DNA of 64,000 bases, taken from NCBI RefSeq assembly GCF_025506335.1, contig NZ_JANZYO010000006.1, forward strand, positions 288,349 to 352,348, written 5' to 3'. Shown here one piece after another: positions 50,178 to 58,958 of the stretch (the stretch's first letter is position 1; each line of letters opens with the position of its first letter). The notes below the pieces were generated by a model. It was not told the DNA's origin and made no database searches. It saw nothing but the letters and a program-made list of their open reading frames with translations. The DNA is from Mumia quercus (GTDB taxonomy: Bacteria; Actinomycetota; Actinomycetes; Propionibacteriales; Nocardioidaceae). Made by a program: the position numbers and the translations under genes.

Positions 50178-51167
50178 TCAGTCCGAGCCCTCGCGGGAGG
50201 ACAGCAGCCGTCGGAAGGAGTCGACGCGCGCCGCGTCCAGCGTGCCGTCGGCGACCGGGTCGTCGAGCGCGCACTCGGGGTCGGCCTCGGTGTGCTGGCA
50301 CCCGCGGGGACAGTCGGTCGCCACGTCGGCGAGGTCGGGGAACGCGGCGAGGAGCCGCTCGACGGAGACGTGGGCCAGGCCGAAGCTGCGAATGCCCGGC
50401 GTGTCCACGATCCAACCGCCGAACGGCAGCGCGAGCACGCGCGTCGCGGTCGACGTGTGCCGTCCGCGCCGACTGATCTCGTTGATGACACCGGTCGCCA
50501 GCTCCGCGTCGGGGACGAGCGCGTTCACGAGCGTGGACTTGCCGACGCCGGAGTGCCCGACCAGGACGCTCGTACGACCACGCAGCCGCTCCCGCATCAT
50601 CTCCAGGTCCCCGCCGCGCTCGGTCACGACGACGTCGACCTCCAGCGGCAGCAGCGACGCGACCAGTGGCGCAGGGTCGCCGATGTCGGCCTTGGTGAGG
50701 CACACCAGAGGCGTCATCCCGGCGTCGTACGCGGCGACGAGGCAGCGGTCGATCAGCCGCGGGCGTGGGGGAGGGTCGGCGAGCGCGGCGACGACGACCA
50801 TCTGGTCGGCGTTCGCCACGATCACGCGCTCGATCGGGTCGTTGTCGTCGGCGGTGCGTCGCAGCACGGTCGTGCGCTCCTCCACCTCGACGATGCGGGC
50901 GAGCGTGTCCGGGGCGCCGGAGGTGTCCCCGACCACGCGGACGCGGTCGCCCACGACGACCGCCTTGCGTCCCAGGGGGCGTGACTTCATCGCCGTGACC
51001 TCGCGCTCGTCGTCGACGAGCAGCGTGTAGCGGCCGCGGTCGATGCCCACCACCCAGCCGTTCTCGGCATCGGCGTAGGAGGGGCGGTCCTTCGTACGAG
51101 GTCGCGTGCGACGACGCGGGCGGTCGAACTGCTCGTGCGGCCGGTCGGCGTCGTAGCGCTGCGTCAC
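50178..51167 (-). CDS. rsgA: ribosome small-subunit-dependent GTPase A
   Basis: A 329-residue circularly permuted GTPase that checks late 30S subunit maturation. An OB-fold region (GWVVGIDRGRYTLLVDDERE) comes first, then G4 (VCLTKADIGDP), G1 (SVLVGHSGVGKSTLVNALVP) and G3 (WIVDTPGIRSF) in permuted order, then the zinc knuckle CPRGCQHTEADPEC. It starts with a GTG that overlaps the aroA stop by 4 bases, so the two are co-translated. Confidence 0.92.
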   Translation of the reverse strand: MTQRYDADRPHEQFDRPRRRTRPRTKDRPSYADAENGWVVGIDRGRYTLLVDDEREVTAMKSRPLGRKAVVVGDRVRVVGDTSGAPDTLARIVEVEERTTVLRRTADDNDPIERVIVANADQMVVVAALADPPPRPRLIDRCLVAAYDAGMTPLVCLTKADIGDPAPLVASLLPLEVDVVVTERGGDLEMMRERLRGRTSVLVGHSGVGKSTLVNALVPDAELATGVINEISRRGRHTSTATRVLALPFGGWIVDTPGIRSFGLAHVSVERLLAAFPDLADVATDCPRGCQHTEADPECALDDPVADGTLDAARVDSFRRLLSSREGSD

Positions 51168-52435
51168 GACGCGAACCGCTCCCAGACCTGCGCGAACCCC
51201 GGGTACGTCTTGGCGGTCGTCTCGACGTCGTGGACCAGGGTGTCCTTGACGGCAAGGCCGAGCACGGCGGCCGCGTGGGCCATGCGGTGGTCCGCGTACG
51301 TCTCGAGGGCGGCCGCGTGGAGCGGGCGCGGGGTGATCGCCAGGCCGTCGTCCAGCTGCTCGACCTCCCCGCCCATGCGGGTGATCTCCGTCGCCAGCGC
51401 GGCGAGGCGATCGGTCTCGTGGCCGCGCAGGTGCGCGATGCCGGTGAGCCGCGACGGCGCGGAGGCCAGCGCGGCCACCGCGGCGACGACCGGGGTCAGC
51501 TCGCCCTCGTCGCGCAGGTCGAGGGTGACTCCGCGCAGGCGGCCCGGTGCCGTGACGACGAGGTCGTCGCCGTCGAAGGCCACCTCGGCGCCGAAGGCGG
51601 AGGCGATCTCGCGCCAGCGGTCGCCCGCCTGGTCGGTCGTCCGCGGCCAGTGGCGGACCCGGACGCGGCCTCCGGTCACCAGCGCGCCCGCGACGAAGGC
51701 GCCGGCGTTGGACAGGTCCGGCTCGATCGCGCTGTCGTACGCGGCGACCGGACCGGGAGCCACCGTCCATCGACCGGGGACGGAGTCGTCGACCTGCACG
51801 CCTCGGCGGCGCAGCTCGGTCAGCGTCATCGCGACGTGCGGCATCGAGGGGACCGGCGGTCCCTCGTGGTGGACGTCGATCCCCTCATCGTAGCGCGCGC
51901 CGGCCAGCAGCAGCGCCGAGAGGAACTGGCTCGACGCGGAGGCGTCGATCGTGACCGGGCCGCCGGCGACGTGACCGGCACCGACGACGGTGAACGGCAT
52001 CGTGTCGCGACCGTCGTCCTCGATGCGGACCCCGAGCGCCCGGAGACTGCTGAGCGTGGTGGCCATCGGGCGCTCCCGGGCGCGCTCGTCACCGTCGAAG
52101 GTCACGGCGCCGTCGACCAGCGCCGCGACAGGCGGAACGAAGCGCATCACCGTGCCCGCCAGCCCGACGTCGACGGTGGTCTCGCCCAGGGAGGTGCCCG
52201 ACAGGGCCTCGACCGTCCAGACGTCGCCGTCGGTGGTGACCGTCGCGCCGAGCGTCCGGAGGGCGTCGGCCATCAGACGGGTGTCGCGCGAGTCCAGGGG
52301 CCGCGACAGCCGCGACGAGCCGTCGGCGAGGGCAGAGAGGACCAGCGCGCGGTTGGTCTGGGACTTGGACCCCGGCAGCGCCACCGTGGCGTCGACGGGA
52401 TCGGTACGGAACGGGGCGGCCCACAGCGATGACAT
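51164..52435 (-). CDS. aroA: 3-phosphoshikimate 1-carboxyvinyltransferase (EPSP synthase)
   Basis: Shikimate-pathway enzyme (423 residues) that transfers enolpyruvate from PEP to shikimate 3-phosphate. Both half-barrel signatures are present: VALPGSKSQTNRALVLSALA near the N-terminus and RGHETDRLAALATEITRMGG near the C-terminus, with DVGLAGTVMRFVPPVAALVD (substrate loop) and SNAGAFVAGALVTG. The ATG follows TAGGCT by 7 bases, a leaderless start. First gene of the aroA-rsgA unit. Confidence 0.95.
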   Translation of the reverse strand: MSSLWAAPFRTDPVDATVALPGSKSQTNRALVLSALADGSSRLSRPLDSRDTRLMADALRTLGATVTTDGDVWTVEALSGTSLGETTVDVGLAGTVMRFVPPVAALVDGAVTFDGDERARERPMATTLSSLRALGVRIEDDGRDTMPFTVVGAGHVAGGPVTIDASASSQFLSALLLAGARYDEGIDVHHEGPPVPSMPHVAMTLTELRRRGVQVDDSVPGRWTVAPGPVAAYDSAIEPDLSNAGAFVAGALVTGGRVRVRHWPRTTDQAGDRWREIASAFGAEVAFDGDDLVVTAPGRLRGVTLDLRDEGELTPVVAAVAALASAPSRLTGIAHLRGHETDRLAALATEITRMGGEVEQLDDGLAITPRPLHAAALETYADHRMAHAAAVLGLAVKDTLVHDVETTAKTYPGFAQVWERFAS

Positions 52436-52442
52436 CGGTGCG

Positions 52443-52448
52443 AGCCTA
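52443..52448 (-). promoter_or_regulatory. -10 box, leaderless start of aroA
   Basis: TAGGCT on the minus strand, 7 bases before the ATG at 52435. Confidence 0.5.
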
Positions 52449-52478
52449 TCCGACCTCGCCGCCGGGGCCGCGGTTCCG

Positions 52479-53009
52479 TCAACGACCGGGGAGCGAGCGC
52501 TTCACCTGGTGCGCGGTGTCGTGAAGGGTCTCCTGCACTGCTCCGCTCGCCTCGACCACCTTGTCCTTCGCGCGGCGCGGCAGGATCTTCTTGTGCGGGT
52601 CGGGGTCGAGCGTGGCCATCAGGAGGCCGCCCATCATCGACACGTTCTTGAAGAAGTGGATCTTCTGCTGCGCGGCGGCACCCGCGTCGTCCTCCGCCCA
52701 GAACGCGTGGGCGGCGGCGGTCGTCGGGACCAGAGTGCCGGCGAGGACGAGCGCCGAGAGCCGGGGGAAGCGTCCGAGGGCGAGCGCGGTGCCGAACCCG
52801 ACGTGCAGCGCGCCGTTGACCCGGACGAGCGTCGCGGGATCGGTCGGGAGCTGGACACCGGGGGCGACCGAGCGGAGGACGCCTGCGACCTTCTCGGAGA
52901 GCGGCTGAGCGGCCCCGGCCATCGCCGGGGCGTTGCGGAGCGACATGGCCCCGCCGTAGACGAACATCGAGGCGAGCATCGGGCGGGCGACGGTACGCAG
53001 GAGGGTCAT
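52479..53009 (-). CDS. DoxX-family membrane protein
   Basis: A 176-residue protein with about four transmembrane segments. The DoxX start MTLLRTVARPMLASMFVYGG is followed by RVNGALHVGFGTALALGRFP and KIHFFKNVSMMGGLLMATLD, all typical of the family. DoxX proteins occur in redox and envelope-stress complexes (for example with SodA in mycobacteria); no partner is seen here. The ATG at 53009 was chosen because AAGGAGCC precedes it; an upstream GTG/ATG would add a non-membrane extension. Confidence 0.82.
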   Translation of the reverse strand: MTLLRTVARPMLASMFVYGGAMSLRNAPAMAGAAQPLSEKVAGVLRSVAPGVQLPTDPATLVRVNGALHVGFGTALALGRFPRLSALVLAGTLVPTTAAAHAFWAEDDAGAAAQQKIHFFKNVSMMGGLLMATLDPDPHKKILPRRAKDKVVEASGAVQETLHDTAHQVKRSLPGR

Positions 53010-53049
53010 GGCTCCTTCGTACCCCGGCTCGGGCGCGGTTACACCTCGG

Positions 53050-54285
53050 CTACACGGCGACGTCGTCGAGCGAGACCGACGGGTCGGCGAGACGGGCCGC
53101 GTCGACACGCCGACCGACGAGTGCCTCGAGCGGCTCGATGCCGGTGTCCCAGACGTTCGCGTGCATCGCCGCCTGGACCACCCCGTCGCGCAGCCAGAAG
53201 GCCTGGAACGCGAGCGCCCCCGTGGCGTCGGTGTCCCCGCGCAGCACGACGTCGGTCTCGGTCACGTCGGGCACGTGCCCGACGTACTCCATCCCGAGGT
53301 CGTACTGGTCGGTGTAGAAGAACGGCAGCTTGTCGAAGACGGCGTCCTGGCCGAGCATCGCCCGCGCGGCGACCGGTCCTGAGTCGTTGGCCATCGCCCA
53401 GTGCTCGACACGGACGCGGCGGCCGAGGGTCGGGTTGTCGACCGCGGCGATGTCCCCGACCGCCCAGATGGAGGGGTCCGACGTCCGCAGGCTCGCGTCG
53501 GTGTCGACCCCGTCGTCCCCCTTCAGGCCGGCGGCGAGGATCCAGTCGGTCTGGGGTGTCGCGCCGATGCCCACGACCACGGCTGCAGCCGGGATCTCCT
53601 CGCCGTCGTCGGTCACCACCGCGGACACCGAGGTGCCGTCCTCACCGCGGATCTGCGCGATGCCGATGCCGAGGCGCAGGTCGACGCCGTGGTGACGGTG
53701 GAGGTCGGCGAAGATCGTCGCGACCTCGTCCCCGAGCACCCGCTGCAGGGGGAGCGCGGCGGTCTCGAGGACCGTCACCGGGACACCGTGCGTACGGGCG
53801 GCCGCGGCGACCTCGAGACCGATCCAGCCGGCGCCCACGACGACGAGGGGACCCCCGGAGTCGAGCACGGCCTTGATCTGCTCGGCCTCGGGCAGGTCGC
53901 GCAGGTAGAGAACCCCGTCGAGGTCGGCCCCGGGGACCTCGAGGCGCCGAGGCCACGAGCCGGTCGCGAGCGCCAGCTTGTCGTACGGCAGCGTGCCGTC
54001 CTCGAGGACGAGCTCGTGCTCGGCCGGTCGCAGGCCGGTCACCATCGTCTCCGTCCGGACGTCGATGCCGTGCTCGGACCACCAGCTCGCGTCGTGCAGG
54101 TACGCGGCCGTCGGGGGTTCGTTGCCGAGGAGGTAACCCTTGGAGAGGACGGGGCGCTCGTACGGCGGACGGTCCTCCACCGTCACCAGCACGACCCGGC
54201 CCTCGAACCCTTCGTCGCGCAGCGTCTCGGCCACACGTCCGCCTGCCAGTCCGCCGCCCACGACGACATAGGTCTCGTCACTCAT
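53050..54285 (-). CDS. FAD-dependent NAD(P)H oxidoreductase, ferredoxin/rhodocoxin reductase-like
   Basis: A 411-residue flavoprotein with two dinucleotide folds: TYVVVGGGLAGGRVAETLRD for FAD and PLVVVGAGWIGLEVAAAART for NAD(P)H, the FAD block SIWAVGDIAAVDNPTLGRRV and the reductase C-terminal domain with RVEHWAMANDSGPVAARAML. It resembles putidaredoxin and rhodocoxin reductases, which feed electrons through a ferredoxin to P450s. No ferredoxin gene adjoins. It is a possible but unproven electron donor for the P450 at 15.9 kb. The ATG follows TACCGT by 6 bases. Confidence 0.86.
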   Translation of the reverse strand: MSDETYVVVGGGLAGGRVAETLRDEGFEGRVVLVTVEDRPPYERPVLSKGYLLGNEPPTAAYLHDASWWSEHGIDVRTETMVTGLRPAEHELVLEDGTLPYDKLALATGSWPRRLEVPGADLDGVLYLRDLPEAEQIKAVLDSGGPLVVVGAGWIGLEVAAAARTHGVPVTVLETAALPLQRVLGDEVATIFADLHRHHGVDLRLGIGIAQIRGEDGTSVSAVVTDDGEEIPAAAVVVGIGATPQTDWILAAGLKGDDGVDTDASLRTSDPSIWAVGDIAAVDNPTLGRRVRVEHWAMANDSGPVAARAMLGQDAVFDKLPFFYTDQYDLGMEYVGHVPDVTETDVVLRGDTDATGALAFQAFWLRDGVVQAAMHANVWDTGIEPLEALVGRRVDAARLADPSVSLDDVAV

Positions 54286-54291
54286 GCCCAG

Positions 54292-54297
54292 ACGGTA
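54292..54297 (-). promoter_or_regulatory. -10 box, leaderless start of the flavoprotein gene
   Basis: TACCGT on the minus strand, 6 bases before the ATG at 54285. Confidence 0.5.
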
Positions 54298-54333
54298 GGC
54301 CGTCCGCGCGGTGACCGCCAGGGGTCGGACGGC

Positions 54334-56499
54334 TCAGCGCGTCGGGGGACCCTGGTCGCCCACGGAGAAGGTGAACCGCTGGTTGCGGTCGAGCCGGGCG
54401 TCGTGGATGCGCGGGGCGGTGAGCAGTGGGCCGCCGACGCTGGCGACCGTCGCGTCGAGCACCTGGCCCGGCCGTGCGCGCGCCGCCACCTGCTGAGCGG
54501 CGTCGTCGGTCGGGTCGAGGTCCCACTGCTGGCGCGCCGCACCCGGGTCGCACTCCGTCATCGTGACGGTCGAGATCACGGGGGTCGCGGCGGAGGCGAG
54601 GCAGGAGCCGGCGAACGGACCCGTCTGCGCCTTCAGGGTGACCCACCCGTCCGCCTCGGTCCCGTCCCAGACGCGCCACGACGTCGCCGAGCCGCAGTCG
54701 GCGGTCAGCCGGACCGTCGCCGCGCCGGGGCGGCCTCGGACGTCCAGGCAACGGGTCCCGAGCCCCACCGGGCGCACCGAGAGGGTGCCCGTGCTCGGGA
54801 GCGCGAGGGGCCCGACCGTGGCCGTCTGCGAGCGGCCGCCACGGCCGACGGCGACGACCTCGTAGAGGACACGTCCGCCGTTCGGTGCGTCACGGTCGAC
54901 GAAGGTCCGGGCCGTGATCGGCTCGGGCCCAGAGATCAGCTCGCCCGTGATGGCGGCGGCCCGGGAGAAGCGGCCCGCGGCTCCCGCGGTGCTCGCGGCT
55001 CGGTAGACCTCGTACCCGGTCGCGCGGGGGACCTCGTCCCAGCGCAGGGTCACCCCGTCCGACTCGTCGCTCAGCGCCAGGCCGGTGGGCGACGACGGAG
55101 GCTCCTCCGGCGGCTCGGTCGGAGTCGGTTCCGTGGGCGTCGGCTCCGTCGGGGTGGGCTCGGTCGGGGCGGGGTCGGTCGGTACGGGGTCGGTCGGTAC
55201 GGGGCCCTCGCCGGGATCGCGCGGCACCTCCGGCTCGTCCGGTCCGGGCCCGTCCGCCTCCGGCGAGTCAGGGCCGGGTGCGTCGCTGTCCGGGACGCCC
55301 GGGACGACCGGCGAGCCGGGATCGGTCAACGGGAAGCCGGGAGTGGTCGGCAGCGGGCCGGGGAGGCTCAGGGCCGGAGGTAGGAGAGCAGGCCCGGCGG
55401 GGTCGGGACCCGGCGCGGCCGGTGGCACCGGGGTGCCACCGCCCTGCGGGCCGGGGAGCTGCAGCTGCGGACCGTCGGAGGCCTCGTCGGAGGTGGGAGA
55501 AGACTGCGTCCCGAGCGTCATCGCCAGCATCGTGCCGGCGACAGCAGCGCCGATGAGGCCGACGGTGACGCCGGCAGCGGTGATGCCGTGGGAAGGTGCG
55601 GCCATGATCCAGTCGCGGGCGCGCCCGGCGACGGTGCTGCTGCCACCGCCACCACCCCCGCCTCCGGCGCTGCTGCCGGCACCGGCGGCGGCCGCCCCGG
55701 CCACGGTCTCGCCGCGGGTCGCGGCGACGTACGCGGCGCCGACCGAACCGAGCAGGATCGGCGCGAGCAGGCCCCGCAGACCGGAGTTGACCTCGACGAG
55801 CTCGAGGTAGACGGCGGTGCAGCGCGCGCACTCGTCGAGGTGCTCGCGGACCCGGACGCTGTCGCGCTTGCCCAGGCCCTGGCGGACGTACGCACCGAGG
55901 TGCTCGGTCGTCCAGCGGCACTGCTCCTCGGCGGTGTCGGCGAGGTGGAGCTGGAGGTAGGACTGGCGCAGCCCTTCGCGTGCTCGGTACGCGAGAGCCG
56001 ACACGCCGTTGGCGGTCATCCCGAGCATCGGCGCGACGTCGGCAGGCTTGGCGCCCTCGACGTCGAGGTGCCACAGGACGAGCTGCCAGCGCTCGGGGAG
56101 GGAGGCGAAGGCACGCGCGGCGGCCGAGCTCTCGAACGCGGCGACGGCCGTGTCGTCGAACTCGACCCCACCGTCGTACTTCTCGAGGTCGTCGGTGGGC
56201 TGCACGCGCTTCTCGGCACGGACGCGGTCGATGTGCAGCCGACGGACCGCCGTCAGCAGGTACGCGCGGAACGCGACGTCCGGACCGCCTCCTGCGCGGA
56301 GCTGGTCGAGGACCTTGATGAAGGCCTCGGAGACGAGGTCGTCGCCGTCCGGACCCCGCACCAGCTGTGCGGCCAGCCTGCGGGCGGCGTCGCGGTGCCG
56401 TTCGAACAGCACACCGTACGCATCGTTGTCGCCCGCGCGGACGGCCGAGATCAGCTCGGCGTCGCTCGGGACGGTCGGATCAGCAGGGATGTCGGTCAT
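54334..56499 (-). CDS. single-chain ECF sigma factor fused to anti-sigma, transmembrane and extracellular domains
   Basis: A 721-residue membrane-tethered sigma factor. Order: sigma region 2 (DAYGVLFERHRDAARRLAAQ, VSEAFIKVLDQLR), region 4 (LPERWQLVLWHLDVEGAKPA, MTANGVSALAYRAREGLRQ), a zinc-finger anti-sigma module with Cys in EHLDECARCTAVYLELVEVN (about 225-245), a hydrophobic segment near 305-330, a Pro/Thr/Glu-rich spacer with repeated PTEPT units, a fibronectin-III-like domain (SPTGLALSDESDGVTLRWDE) and a C-terminal ricin-B/lectin-like part (GTRCLDVRGRPGAATVRL). The layout is like the ECF53 group. Release would need proteolysis. GGGAGG precedes the ATG. Confidence 0.82.
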   Translation of the reverse strand: MTDIPADPTVPSDAELISAVRAGDNDAYGVLFERHRDAARRLAAQLVRGPDGDDLVSEAFIKVLDQLRAGGGPDVAFRAYLLTAVRRLHIDRVRAEKRVQPTDDLEKYDGGVEFDDTAVAAFESSAAARAFASLPERWQLVLWHLDVEGAKPADVAPMLGMTANGVSALAYRAREGLRQSYLQLHLADTAEEQCRWTTEHLGAYVRQGLGKRDSVRVREHLDECARCTAVYLELVEVNSGLRGLLAPILLGSVGAAYVAATRGETVAGAAAAGAGSSAGGGGGGGGSSTVAGRARDWIMAAPSHGITAAGVTVGLIGAAVAGTMLAMTLGTQSSPTSDEASDGPQLQLPGPQGGGTPVPPAAPGPDPAGPALLPPALSLPGPLPTTPGFPLTDPGSPVVPGVPDSDAPGPDSPEADGPGPDEPEVPRDPGEGPVPTDPVPTDPAPTEPTPTEPTPTEPTPTEPPEEPPSSPTGLALSDESDGVTLRWDEVPRATGYEVYRAASTAGAAGRFSRAAAITGELISGPEPITARTFVDRDAPNGGRVLYEVVAVGRGGRSQTATVGPLALPSTGTLSVRPVGLGTRCLDVRGRPGAATVRLTADCGSATSWRVWDGTEADGWVTLKAQTGPFAGSCLASAATPVISTVTMTECDPGAARQQWDLDPTDDAAQQVAARARPGQVLDATVASVGGPLLTAPRIHDARLDRNQRFTFSVGDQGPPTR
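55111..55205 (-). repeat. in-gene tandem repeat encoding the Pro/Thr/Glu spacer
   Basis: Short, imperfect tandem units that encode PVPTDP and PTEPTPTEP runs in the extracellular spacer of the sigma fusion. The unit is 18 bases in part and 12-18 in the rest. Copy number is likely to vary between strains. Confidence 0.7.
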
Positions 56500-56600
56500 C
56501 GCGCCTCCCACGGTAGGCGAGAACGGGCGACCCGGGGCACTCGGGACAAAAAAGTTGTCGAACCGGCGTCATAGACGGCGGGGAGCCGCGTCTCAGGACC

Positions 56601-57338
56601 ATGAAGCACGACGAGAGGGCCTCCAACCCCGCGTTCCGGGGTTCGGCCGAGACGCTGTTCGTGGTCCCGACGCGCCACCTGGACGCCCTGCGCGACGTGC
56701 TTCGTCGAGGAGGTGACCCCGAAGGTGCTGCCGTCGAGCTGGGGACGACGGCAGCGGCGGAGGGGATCGGGTGGAGCGAGCTGTTGCGCGACGTCGAAGA
56801 CGTGTGTCGCAGCGTCTCGGGCTCGCTCCCACCGTACGAGATGGTCCGCGCGATGAGCATCGCGTGGACCGAGACCGCCCTCCAGGATGCGTACGCGATG
56901 TCGTGCGAAGACCCTCTGACGGGTCTGACGACTCCGGAGCACCTGCGCACGAGGCTCGACGACGCCTATCGGCTCGCCGAGCGCAACGGTGTCTCCGCGT
57001 CGGACCAGTGGGCCTTCGTGGTCGTCGAGCTGACGTCCACCGGTGGGCCGGAGATCGGGCTGCTGCGGTCGTTGTCGATGATCGCGGTGGCCGAGCTCCT
57101 CAGGGCGTGCTTCGACGGTGACGAGACCCTCGCGCGACTCGGCCAGCGCCGGGCCGTCGCGCTGGTCCACCGCTCCGACGCGACACGCGGGTACGTAGCG
57201 CTGCGCGAGCTCCTCGCGCAGTCGTCCGACGTCCCTTCGACCCGGGTGTGGGTCGAGGGCGTCCCGGCGAGCTCGCACGCAGCGAGCCGCCTGCTCAACG
57301 AGCTCGGACGCGGGTCCTCCGCGGACGGGCTCGGCTGA
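56601..57338 (+). CDS. degenerate GGDEF-domain protein
   Basis: A 245-residue soluble protein. After a helical N-terminal part (1-100) comes CEDPLTGLTTPEHLRTRLDD, the start of a GGDEF (diguanylate cyclase) domain, then WAFVVVELTSTGG and DETLARLGQRRAVALVHR. In active cyclases the last block reads ARLGGDEFAVLL, so here the signature has become GQRRA, and the metal-binding Asp of the first block is also missing. It should not make c-di-GMP but may bind a ligand or partner. It is divergent from the sigma fusion across 101 bases, suggesting a joint role. Start supported by the distance to the first helix; ribosome site weak. Confidence 0.72.
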   Translation: MKHDERASNPAFRGSAETLFVVPTRHLDALRDVLRRGGDPEGAAVELGTTAAAEGIGWSELLRDVEDVCRSVSGSLPPYEMVRAMSIAWTETALQDAYAMSCEDPLTGLTTPEHLRTRLDDAYRLAERNGVSASDQWAFVVVELTSTGGPEIGLLRSLSMIAVAELLRACFDGDETLARLGQRRAVALVHRSDATRGYVALRELLAQSSDVPSTRVWVEGVPASSHAASRLLNELGRGSSADGLG

Positions 57339-57441
57339 CCGCGCCGGCGTCCGCTCGCTCTCGGGTCGGGCGGACGCCGGAGCGGTATGCACGTCGGCGG
57401 TCGTCCCGCCTCGTGTCGTCGCGATGTGGAACGCTGGCCCC

Positions 57442-58230
57442 ATGTGCGGTCGTTACGCCACCACCCGCTCCACCGCCGACCTCAGCGCCGAGTTCGAGGC
57501 CGAGCCGGCCGAGGACCTGCCCGAGCTGCGTCCCGACTACAACGTCGCTCCGACGAAGGTCGTCCCGCTCATCCTCGAGCGGCGCTCCTCCGACGACCCG
57601 GAGGTGAAGCACCGCCTGGTCAAGGCGCTCACCTGGGGGCTCGTGCCCAGCTGGGCCAAGGACCGGGCGATCGGCAACCGGCTCATCAACGCGCGCTCGG
57701 AGACCCTCGGCGAGAAGCCGTCGTTCCGGGCGGCGTTCGCGAAGCGTCGCGCGCTGGTGCCCGCGGACGGCTTCTACGAGTGGTACGAGACCGACCGGCT
57801 CAACGCCAAGGGCAAGCCGATCAAGCAGCCGTACTTCATCCACGCCCCCGACGGCGGCACGCTCGCCATGGCGGGGCTGTACGAGATCTGGCACGACAAG
57901 TCGCGTCCTGAGGAGGACGACGACTCGTGGCTGTGGACGTTCACGATCATCACCACCACGGCGACCGACGAGCTCGGGCGCATCCACGACCGTGCGCCCA
58001 TGCTCGTGCCGCAGGACCAGTGGGCGACCTGGCTCGATCCCGACCTGGACGACAAGGAACGCCTCGGCAGGCTCCTGGTCCCCGCCGCGCCGGGTGCGCT
58101 CGAGGCGTACCCGGTATCGACGTCGGTCAACAACGTCCGCAACAACGGCCCGGAGCTGATGGAGCCGATCGCCGCCGAGGGAGAGCCGGAGACCGACGAC
58201 GGGGGACAGCCCCGTCTCGGTGACCTCTGA
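57442..58230 (+). CDS. SOS response-associated peptidase (SRAP, YedK-like)
   Basis: A 262-residue protein that forms a covalent thiazolidine link to abasic sites in single-stranded DNA through Cys2 after Met removal. The family residues are present: MCGRYATT, DYNVAPTKVVPLI (Asn), PADGFYEWYETD (Glu) and LGRIHDRAPMLVP (His). The ATG at 57442 leaves Cys at position 2, which decides the start; AACGCT, a weak leaderless-type -10, ends 6 bases upstream. It overlaps the next gene by 1 base (TGATG). Confidence 0.92.
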   Translation: MCGRYATTRSTADLSAEFEAEPAEDLPELRPDYNVAPTKVVPLILERRSSDDPEVKHRLVKALTWGLVPSWAKDRAIGNRLINARSETLGEKPSFRAAFAKRRALVPADGFYEWYETDRLNAKGKPIKQPYFIHAPDGGTLAMAGLYEIWHDKSRPEEDDDSWLWTFTIITTTATDELGRIHDRAPMLVPQDQWATWLDPDLDDKERLGRLLVPAAPGALEAYPVSTSVNNVRNNGPELMEPIAAEGEPETDDGGQPRLGDL

Positions 58231-58886
58231 TGACGACGCTCTCCGAGACCACGTACGACACCCCGTACGGGCCCGGGCGGATCGTCGCGCGCCGTGCGGA
58301 CCGGCCGTGGGCGGCCCTCGTCCTCACCCACGGTGCCGGCGGCGGGATCGAGAGTCACGACCTCGCTGTCCTGACGGCCGGCCTCCCGAGGTTCGGCGTC
58401 AGCGTGCTGCGGGTCGAGATGCCGTGGCGGACGGCGGGCAAGCGCATCGCTCCTGCGCCGAGCGTCCTCGACACGTCGTTCACCGCGCTGGTCGACCACC
58501 TGCGTCCTCGCGTGCCGATGTTCATCGGTGGACGCAGCGCGGGCGCGCGGGTCGCCTGCCGACGAGGACGCGCGCTGGGTGCGGTCGGGGTCGTCGCGCT
58601 CGCCTTCCCGCTGCACCCGCCGGGCAAGCCGGAGCGCAGCCGCGCCGACGAGCTCCTCGGTGCCGGCGTGCCCACGCTCGTCGTCCAGGGGGAGCGCGAC
58701 ACGTTCGGCACCCCGGCGGAGTTTCCCGTCGGGACGTCGATGGTGGTGCTTCCCGGCGCCGACCACGCGCTGAAGGTGCCCAAGCGTGCGCAGCCCGGCC
58801 AGGTCGAGGTGGACGCGCTGCTCGTCGACGGGGTCCACACCTTCCTCCGGCGGCGCGTCGGACGGGTCGACGTCGCCGGGGAATGA
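58230..58886 (+). CDS. alpha/beta hydrolase, KANL3/Tex30-like
   Basis: A 218-residue small alpha/beta hydrolase: ALVLTHGAGGGIESHDLAVL is the oxyanion strand, MFIGGRSAGARVACRRGRA the nucleophile elbow (Ser about residue 107) and LVVQGERDTFGTPAEF with PGADHALKVPK the acid and His region. Related proteins are often called dienelactone-hydrolase-like; the substrate is unknown. It is translationally coupled to the SRAP gene. The SigR-type promoter for the next operon starts inside its last codons. Confidence 0.78.
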   Translation: MTTLSETTYDTPYGPGRIVARRADRPWAALVLTHGAGGGIESHDLAVLTAGLPRFGVSVLRVEMPWRTAGKRIAPAPSVLDTSFTALVDHLRPRVPMFIGGRSAGARVACRRGRALGAVGVVALAFPLHPPGKPERSRADELLGAGVPTLVVQGERDTFGTPAEFPVGTSMVVLPGADHALKVPKRAQPGQVEVDALLVDGVHTFLRRRVGRVDVAGE

Positions 58887-58906
58887 CGTCGCGCGAAGCA
58901 GTGTTG
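58879..58906 (+). promoter_or_regulatory. SigR-type promoter driving the sigR operon
   Basis: GGGAAT (58879-58884), 18 bases, then GTTG (58903-58906): an exact match to the SigR/SigH consensus GGGAAT-N18-GTT. It lies 53 bases before the long GTG start of sigR and gives positive autoregulation under thiol stress. Confidence 0.8.
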
Positions 58907-58958
58907 ACACCGGCGTACCGCGACACGAGCGGTGCTTCCTGACAGCGGAGGAGGTCGC

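Noticed and set aside
58904-58909. TTGACA upstream of sigR as a housekeeping -35 element
   Set aside because: It overlaps the GTTG of an exact SigR promoter and no TANNNT lies 16-19 bases downstream.
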